Part shown: positions 5,656 to 10,397 of the stretch, in pieces | Layout of the letters: every line of letters begins with the position of its first letter | How positions within the stretch are numbered: the stretch's first letter is position 1 | From: Actinomycetota bacterium | Lineage (GTDB): Bacteria > Actinomycetota > Aquicultoria > Subteraquimicrobiales > UBA9087 | Length of the DNA stretch: 10,397 nt | Direction of reading: 5' to 3' | NCBI GenBank assembly: GCA_003491635.1 | Contig: DNCG01000103.1 | Coordinates: 1-10,397, forward strand | Position numbers and translations under genes: made by a program | Notes under the pieces: generated by a model | What the model saw: the letters and a program-made list of their open reading frames with translations, nothing else | Told to the model about the DNA's origin: nothing | Database searches by the model: none

Positions 5656-6926
5656 AATGAAATCAGCATTACATCCCTTAGTTGCTGAGTCCCGGCCTCC
5701 GGAGCAAAGGTGAGCCCCGTCTTCTTGACTCCCCGCCTGCGACTCGACTGAGGGCTTCGACTGAGCTCAGCCGAATGTCCTCGCGGCTCGACCGAGCTCG
5801 CCGAGGTCCGAAGTCCAACGCCTGGCACTGGCGGGCAGGTCTGGATATGCTCTGCCAGGGAAACGGAGAAAGTATCAACCCTCAGGGAAGGTAAGGAGAT
5901 GGAGACCCCCTTCTCAGCGCATCCGCGCATCAACTCCTCTACCAACCATTCGATTCGCCCATAGTCGCTGGTGCTCAATGAAGCCAGAGATATGTCTTCA
6001 TAGCCGGTTTCTCGAAGGAGCTCCTCGCCAACCCCCCTCAAGTATTCCGCCGAGCGTTCCCTCGCCGGCCGATAAATCATCCCCGCCTGGCAAAAACGGC
6101 ATCCCCTGGTACAACCCCTCATTATCTCCAGGGAACACCGGTCGTGAATGACCTCCATATAGGGCACAATGGGGCGCATCGGAATCCTTGCCCGATCAAG
6201 ATCGGAGACAAACCTCTTTGAAACCACTTGGGGAATATCCTCTGAAATCGGCTCGACTTTCCCAATCCTACCCGAAGAGTTATACTCCACCCGATAAAAG
6301 GAGGGAACATAAACCCCGGGAATCTTCGTCAGAGCCCTCAAAAGTTCTTCCTTCCGTCTTTTGTTCCCCATACGTTGCCAGCTTTTGACCCCCTCCACCA
6401 GCTCGAGTACCACCTCCTCCCCTTCGCCGATCACAAAGAAATCAAAGAAGGGAGCCAGTGGTTTGGGGTTATAGGCACAGGGCCCACCACCGATGACTAA
6501 AGGATTTCTCTCATCCCTCTCGGCGGCATGGAGAGAAATCCCCGCGAGGTCAAGGACGTTGAGAACATTGGTGTAGGTCATCTCATGCTGAAGAGAAAAC
6601 CCTAGAACATCGAAGGAAGCGAGGGGAAGATGAGACTCAAGACTAAAGAGGGGGATTCTCCTTTGTCTCAGCTTCTCTTCCATATCCACCCAGGGAGCAT
6701 AAGCCCTCTCAGCCAGGACATCATCTTGGGAGTTCAGGATGTCATAAAGTATCTGTAGGCCGAGATTGGGCATCCCCACCTCGTAAACATCGGGATAGAT
6801 CAGAGCGATCTTAAGCTGAGCATCCCTGTGATCTTTGCGAATTGAATTCCACTCTCTGTCAATATATCTGGTCGGCTTCTGAACCTCCGGTAATATCCTC
6901 TCTATCTCTTTCCACAAATCCCTCAC
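5649..6926 (-). CDS. B12-binding-like/radical SAM protein (TIGR03960 type), C-terminally truncated and carrying an insertion; probable pseudogene
   Basis: Family members are iron-sulfur S-adenosylmethionine radical enzymes of unknown substrate, usually paired with a DUF2344 protein. From the GTG start, residues about 35-185 form the B12-binding-like domain (YPDVYEVGMPNLGLQ, then NPLVIGGGPCAYNPKPLAPFFD and IGEGEE). The radical SAM cluster motif C-x3-C-x2-C is at Cys272, Cys276 and Cys279. Residues 363-399 are an insertion encoded by a repeat. After it comes the conserved KTGLTFAPEAGTQ segment, and the protein ends 11 residues later at 425. Intact relatives run to about 600 residues, so the end of the radical SAM barrel and the C-terminal region are missing. 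I chose the GTG at 6926 because it overlaps the upstream stop as GTGA and gives the usual WKEIERILPEVQKP start; a TTG at 6956 would add ten unconserved residues. Activity is doubtful. Confidence 0.85.
   Translation of the reverse strand: MRDLWKEIERILPEVQKPTRYIDREWNSIRKDHRDAQLKIALIYPDVYEVGMPNLGLQILYDILNSQDDVLAERAYAPWVDMEEKLRQRRIPLFSLESHLPLASFDVLGFSLQHEMTYTNVLNVLDLAGISLHAAERDERNPLVIGGGPCAYNPKPLAPFFDFFVIGEGEEVVLELVEGVKSWQRMGNKRRKEELLRALTKIPGVYVPSFYRVEYNSSGRIGKVEPISEDIPQVVSKRFVSDLDRARIPMRPIVPYMEVIHDRCSLEIMRGCTRGCRFCQAGMIYRPARERSAEYLRGVGEELLRETGYEDISLASLSTSDYGRIEWLVEELMRGCAEKGVSISLPSLRVDTFSVSLAEHIQTCPPVPGVGLRTSASSVEPRGHSAELSRSPQSSRRRGVKKTGLTFAPEAGTQQLRDVMLISLC
5667..5680 (-). other. Inferred deletion junction between radical SAM and DUF2344 genes
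   Basis: On the coding strand the radical SAM match ends at LRDV (5678-5670). DUF2344 homology begins at about NADF in another frame (from about 5670). The two families meet within a dozen bases, with none of the roughly 230 radical SAM and 70 DUF2344 residues expected between them. The join is out of frame, giving MLISLC and a stop for the upstream gene. A deletion of roughly 0.9 kb is inferred from typical family lengths; misassembly could give the same picture. Confidence 0.6.
5730..5840. repeat. GC-rich palindromic element inserted in frame in the radical SAM gene
   Basis: These 111 bases encode 37 residues (Thr363-Gly399) that have no counterpart in the family, where about one residue joins AEHIQ to VKKTGLTF. 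The DNA is dense with short palindromes. TTCGACTGAGCTCAGCCGAA at 5756-5775 is a 20-bp palindrome with one mismatched pair. A second GAGCTC-centred imperfect palindrome lies near 5787-5805. The octamer CGACYGAG occurs at 5745, 5758 and 5789. The ends carry CCCGCCTGC and GGCGGGCAGG, which are roughly complementary. The encoded peptide is low in hydrophobic residues and rich in Ser, Arg, Pro and Gly. The element keeps the reading frame and has no stop codon in that frame. Confidence 0.7.
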
Positions 6927-7897
6927 TCGCCACCACCAGAGAGAACCTGTTTCCAATCTCCAAAGGTCAAACGCCCCAATCCTTTCTCAAAATATTTTCT
7001 GGTGGCTTTGCCCACAGCAAAGGTTCCCGCATAGGCAACACCACCTTTGATAATCCATCCTGGACCGGGCAAAAAGTCAAGGAGCTGTCGGGCAACAGCC
7101 CTGAAGGTCAAACCACCGCAAAAAACGGTCAAAAGCTCCTTGGCCCGTTCCAGTGTAAGTTCCTCCCCATAAATGGCGGCAACCCTGAGAACCATCCTCA
7201 TCTGGTTAGCCATCAGGATCGGCATATCGGAACCGGGAAGAATGGTGACTCCCCCTATAAGGGCATTTTGAAGGCTCGTCTTCCGAACCACCACCTCGGT
7301 GGCCACATCCCTAAACGTCTCGACCCTTGAAGCCAAGGCAACTTCCTTTCCTTCTGCCTCTTCTAAAATTTTAAACATCAAGCCTCGGAGCCCCACCCTC
7401 TCAGATGTAGAAATCGGCACAATCTTCGATCTGTGAACGTTCAAAAAGTTCTCGATGCGTTCAATCACAGAATCCAGATCAATTATTTTTTCAATGCCAT
7501 CGAGCACGACCAAAAATGGTTTTCCGAGTTCCCGAACGCAAACCGTGAAGGCAACCGTTTCCTCGTCGAAATACTGCGTGGCATCCAACAAAATCAAGGC
7601 GAGATCAACCGCCTGGATTTCTTCGACCATCTCCTCCACCGACATTTCCTTATTCAGTTCAAGGAGACGAAAAACCTGTCGATCCTGAGTGGACGAGGTC
7701 AAGTTATCGAGCAATCCCTCCCTGTTCGCGTCTTTCTCGCCGGCAATCAAAATCCCAACGGCCCGCTGAGCCTCTTTTCTCACCTGCCCCAAAACCCTGG
7801 GGATCCTTCTTATTAATTTATATCTTCTACCTTTGGATCTTCTGCCCACACAAACACCTTCCCTTCCAAACCGGTGGTCATTTAAATCTTCTCGCAT
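6923..7897 (-). CDS. DUF697 (YcjF-like) protein with degenerate GTPase-like N-terminal domain
   Basis: Function is unknown. Residues about 45-185 look like a Ras-type GTPase fold that has lost nucleotide-binding residues. The P-loop position reads GILIAGEKDANRE (48-60) with no GKS/T. A strand ending LILLDAT (101-107) and a VVLDGIEK strand (130-137) stand where G3 and NKxD would be, and PISTSERVGLRGL (161-173) resembles the G5 region. Residues about 205-305 match the DUF697 pattern: a small-residue-rich NALIGGVTILPGSDMPILMANQ stretch, a helix with RAKELL, and a hydrophobic glycine/alanine-rich segment at 280-297 that may associate with the membrane. The ATG at 7897 has a poor ribosome site. 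A GTG at 7849 (codon 17) has GGAAGGGAAGG about 5 nt upstream and may be the true start, giving 308 residues. The TGA overlaps the next gene's GTG by 4 nt. Confidence 0.75.
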   Translation of the reverse strand: MREDLNDHRFGREGVCVGRRSKGRRYKLIRRIPRVLGQVRKEAQRAVGILIAGEKDANREGLLDNLTSSTQDRQVFRLLELNKEMSVEEMVEEIQAVDLALILLDATQYFDEETVAFTVCVRELGKPFLVVLDGIEKIIDLDSVIERIENFLNVHRSKIVPISTSERVGLRGLMFKILEEAEGKEVALASRVETFRDVATEVVVRKTSLQNALIGGVTILPGSDMPILMANQMRMVLRVAAIYGEELTLERAKELLTVFCGGLTFRAVARQLLDFLPGPGWIIKGGVAYAGTFAVGKATRKYFEKGLGRLTFGDWKQVLSGGGE

Positions 7898-8972
7898 AGA
7901 CGCTCAATAATAGTCCCGCCGCGGTCAGATGAGTCATCATTGAGCTCCCCCCATAGCTAAAAAAGGGCAGGGGAATGCCCGTGATGGGCATTATCCCAAT
8001 GGTCATTCCCAGGTTTATAAAGATTTGAAAGAGCCACATGGAAACGACACCGGCGGCGATGAAAGCACCGAACATATCCTTGGCCGTGGTGGCAATCCTT
8101 ATCCCCCGCGAAATGGCAATGAAGTAAAGTATCAAAAGAACCACTCCCCCAACAAAACCCAGCTCCTCACCGACCACGGCGAAAATGAAATCGGTATGGC
8201 GAGAGGGGATGAACTGAAGTCTGGTCTGAGTGCCCGAAAATAAACCTTTCCCAAAAAGCTGGCCCGAGCCGATGGCGATCTTGGACTGAAGCAAGTTATA
8301 CCCCGCCCCCAAGGGATCTACATCCGGATTGACAAAGACCATCAGGCGTTTCATCTGATACTCCTTGAGTAAATTGAACTGAAAAACCAAAAGACAGATC
8401 AAAAAACCACTGGCTATTACCACCAACAGGTGGCGAGTCTTAATGCCCCCTACCAAAAGCATCCCCAGGAGTATTGCCACGATTACGAGAGCCGTCCCCA
8501 AATCCGGCTGCAGAAAGATGAGAAAAAGAGGAACACTCACTAAAGCAACGGTAAGGAGCAGATCAACGGGTCTGGTGATCTCCCCCCTCCTGGTAGCTAA
8601 GAAGGAGGCGAGAACGATAATCAAAAAAAGCTTGGCGAATTCTGAGGGTTGGAAATTGAAGGAGCCAATGGGTATCCACCTACGGGCCCCCAATGCCGAA
8701 TAACCGACGAAGAAGACGGCAATCAGAAGAACGAGATTAAAAAGGTAGATAAAGATGGTGTAGTGACGAAGTCGATTGTAGTTAAAAAAGGCTGCGCTAG
8801 CCATGGCCGCAAATCCAAGTACGATCCAAAGGATCTGCTTTCTGAGGAATGACAGTCCTCCGGGATCGGCACGAGTGGCACTGTAGACCATAAGAGTGCC
8901 ATAGCCCACCAGAGCCAATACGGTAAGGATCAGCGCCAGATCAACTCGTCGCACCAGTTTGAATAGGTCCAT
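7878..8972 (-). CDS. rodA: RodA, SEDS-family peptidoglycan glycosyltransferase
   Basis: RodA is a multi-pass membrane enzyme that polymerises lipid II into glycan strands during rod elongation, in complex with PBP2. The 364-residue product has about ten hydrophobic segments and normal family length. SEDS signatures are all present: FQPSE at 107-111, QPDLGTA at 155-161 with the conserved Asp157, the extracellular IPSRHTDFIF stretch at 255-264 followed by EE at 269-270, and the C-terminal GIPLPFFSYGGSS at 332-344. The ATG start follows AAGGAG at good spacing, and this site overlaps the stop of the PBP2 gene. It is RodA rather than FtsW by its pairing with PBP2 and the absence of division genes nearby. 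The 3' end overlaps the possible ATG of the next gene by 20 nt. Confidence 0.96.
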   Translation of the reverse strand: MDLFKLVRRVDLALILTVLALVGYGTLMVYSATRADPGGLSFLRKQILWIVLGFAAMASAAFFNYNRLRHYTIFIYLFNLVLLIAVFFVGYSALGARRWIPIGSFNFQPSEFAKLFLIIVLASFLATRRGEITRPVDLLLTVALVSVPLFLIFLQPDLGTALVIVAILLGMLLVGGIKTRHLLVVIASGFLICLLVFQFNLLKEYQMKRLMVFVNPDVDPLGAGYNLLQSKIAIGSGQLFGKGLFSGTQTRLQFIPSRHTDFIFAVVGEELGFVGGVVLLILYFIAISRGIRIATTAKDMFGAFIAAGVVSMWLFQIFINLGMTIGIMPITGIPLPFFSYGGSSMMTHLTAAGLLLSVYARRFK

Positions 8973-8980
8973 TGGTCTCC

Positions 8981-10397
8981 TTAACGAGATGGGTCAATTA
9001 GCCCGGATGGAACTTCGAAGGGAACACCGTATATATGGCTTAAAATCTGTCGGGCGGCCGGAGCAGCAGTCGATCCCCCGTGGCCTCCCTGCTCCACCAT
9101 GACCAAAATCACATATTTGGGATCGTTTGCCGGCGCGTAACAGGCAAACCAGGCAAAATCGTCTTTTCCCCTCACCTCAGCCGTGCCCGTCTTACCGGCC
9201 ACCGGAATGGGAAAGCCGGCAAAGGCTCCCTTCGCGGTACCCTGTGTAACCACCCGCTCCAAGTCTCTTTTCAATGTCCGAAGAATGCCCGGAGACAATT
9301 CTAATCTATCCATGACTTGCGAATCAAACTCGTGTTCAACCTTTCCGCTCCCCGCAGACAGACTCTTGGCCACTCGGGGTCGATAAAGGGTTCCTTCATT
9401 AGCTATTGTGGCAAAAACGCTGGCCATTTGCAGTGGGGTCACCAGCAAATCACCCTGCCCGATGGCCAGATTCACCGTATCGCCGGGAAGCCAGATCTGA
9501 TTGCGCGGATTGTTCTTGTTCCACTTCTTCTTCCAGTCCTTGTCAGGAACTCGCCCGCGAGCCTCGGAGGGAAGATCTACTCCAGTGGGCAAGCCCAGTC
9601 CGAACTTCCGCGCCCACTTTTGAAGACCCTCCTGACCAGTCTTGTAAAACTTGTAACCGATTTCGTAGAAAACCACATCGCAGGATTCCACCACACCTAG
9701 ATTGAAATCTATCCGGCCGTGACCGGAACGCTTCCAGCAGTATTTGGCCCAACGTTCCCCCATACCCGTCCATCTGCCCCGGCAATCGAATGTGCTGCGA
9801 GGAGAAATGAGACCCTCGGCTAGCCCGGCAATTCCGGTTATGGGCTTGAAAGTAGAGCCGGGAGCATAAGAGCACATCATCGCCCGGTTGATCAAGGGAT
9901 AGTGGCTGGCCTTGTCGTTTAAAGCTGACCACTGTTCCTTCGAAATTCCACCGATAAAGATGCGGGGATCATGGGTGGGATAGCTAGTCAAGGCAAGTAT
10001 CTCTCCATTCGTTGCATCCATCACAACAGCAGCCCCGGCCGCCGCTTGAGAATATTTTTGCTTGTGAGCAGACTGGATGGCCTCCGCTAATGCCATCTCG
10101 GTGGCCAGCTGTATATCTCTATCTATGGTCAAGCTCAGGTTGTGGCCGGGAATTGGGTCCTTGCTGCTCAAGACCCTCAGAACCCGTCCCGTCGCATCGA
10201 CTTCTACATGACGACCACCTTTTTCTCCGCGAAGCAGCGACTCGTACTCTTTCTCAACACCGGTCTTCCCAATAACATCACCAAGGATATAACCCTCCTT
10301 CTCTTTCTCCTCAAATTCCTCGTCCGAGAGCTCACCTAGATAGCCCAGCACATGAGCGGCCAAACTGCCGTTGAGATAATCTCTAGCGGATTCCACC
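8981..10397 (-). CDS. mrdA: Penicillin-binding protein 2, peptidoglycan D,D-transpeptidase (partial, 5' end outside window)
   Basis: This class B penicillin-binding protein cross-links peptidoglycan during cell elongation, working outside the membrane with the RodA glycosyltransferase encoded next. About 471 codons are visible. The reading frame is open to the right edge, so the membrane anchor and the first part of the dimerisation domain are missing; the GTG near the edge is an internal valine. Counting from that valine, the serine active-site motif S-T-F-K is at about 181-184, the second motif S-C-D at 238-240 and K-T-G at 402-404. The second motif is SxD rather than SxN, which is normal in the PBP2 subfamily. 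The N-terminal NGSLAAHVLGY segment is also typical. The TAA stop lies 8 nt before rodA and overlaps its ribosome binding site, so the two are almost certainly cotranscribed. No mutated key residue was seen. Confidence 0.95.
   Translation of the reverse strand, partial: VESARDYLNGSLAAHVLGYLGELSDEEFEEKEKEGYILGDVIGKTGVEKEYESLLRGEKGGRHVEVDATGRVLRVLSSKDPIPGHNLSLTIDRDIQLATEMALAEAIQSAHKQKYSQAAAGAAVVMDATNGEILALTSYPTHDPRIFIGGISKEQWSALNDKASHYPLINRAMMCSYAPGSTFKPITGIAGLAEGLISPRSTFDCRGRWTGMGERWAKYCWKRSGHGRIDFNLGVVESCDVVFYEIGYKFYKTGQEGLQKWARKFGLGLPTGVDLPSEARGRVPDKDWKKKWNKNNPRNQIWLPGDTVNLAIGQGDLLVTPLQMASVFATIANEGTLYRPRVAKSLSAGSGKVEHEFDSQVMDRLELSPGILRTLKRDLERVVTQGTAKGAFAGFPIPVAGKTGTAEVRGKDDFAWFACYAPANDPKYVILVMVEQGGHGGSTAAPAARQILSHIYGVPFEVPSGLIDPSR

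Noticed and set aside
5649..5680. Programmed frameshift joining radical SAM to DUF2344
   Set aside because: No slippery sequence is evident, and a fusion would still lack roughly 300 residues expected between the two matched parts.
9677..9685. Missing SxN motif in PBP2 (reads SCD)
   Set aside because: SxD is the normal form in the PBP2 subfamily, so this is not a loss of function.
258..10339. Many plus-strand open frames up to about 160 codons
   Set aside because: They lie opposite conserved minus-strand genes, show no recognisable domains and are explained as antisense shadows.

Overview
All ten genes lie on the minus strand, so the window is read from high to low coordinates. The first gene runs off the right end. 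The set and order are: penicillin-binding protein 2, RodA, a DUF697 protein with a degenerate GTPase-like domain, a B12-binding-like/radical SAM protein (TIGR03960 type), its DUF2344 partner (TIGR03936 type), RNase E/G, ribosomal L21, L27, Obg and ProB. This is a conserved arrangement of Gram-positive-type (Terrabacteria) chromosomes. The protease gene usually found between L21 and L27 in Firmicutes is absent, and L27 starts directly with MAHKKG. Both points argue against a typical Firmicute and fit an actinobacterial-like or other deep Terrabacteria lineage, possibly an uncultured one. That placement is inference; no rRNA or other species-level marker is present.

Layout: 10397-7878 holds the cell-elongation pair PBP2 (transpeptidase) and RodA (SEDS glycosyltransferase). 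7897-6923 is the DUF697 protein. 6926-5152 is the radical SAM/DUF2344 pair. 5150-3627 is RNase E/G, and 3580-2803 encodes L21 and L27. A strong intrinsic terminator at 2756-2786 closes this run. After it come obg (2687-1407) and proB (1358-231), then a 230-base non-coding stretch full of hairpins and repeats. Upstream of the terminator the spacings are tight: 8 nt, an overlap, 4-nt overlap, 7-nt overlap, 1 nt, 46 nt and 52 nt. This suggests one long transcript linking wall synthesis, RNA processing and ribosome assembly.

The radical SAM/DUF2344 locus is damaged in two ways. A GC-rich palindromic element of about 110 bp sits in frame inside the radical SAM gene, adding about 37 residues. Just downstream, the gene stops right after the conserved FAPEAGTQ-LRDV segment and is joined out of frame to the middle of the DUF2344 gene. 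I infer a deletion of roughly 0.9 kb that removed the C-terminal part of one gene and the N-terminal part of the other; a misassembly is the main alternative. The other notable point is rplU, whose conserved N-terminus can only be made from a CTG start codon placed 7 nt after a perfect AGGAGG.

I found no tRNA, rRNA, CRISPR array, transposase or phage gene. No obviously new multi-gene system is present; the novelty lies in the repeat insertion, the deletion junction, the CTG start and the little-studied DUF697 gene beside rodA.
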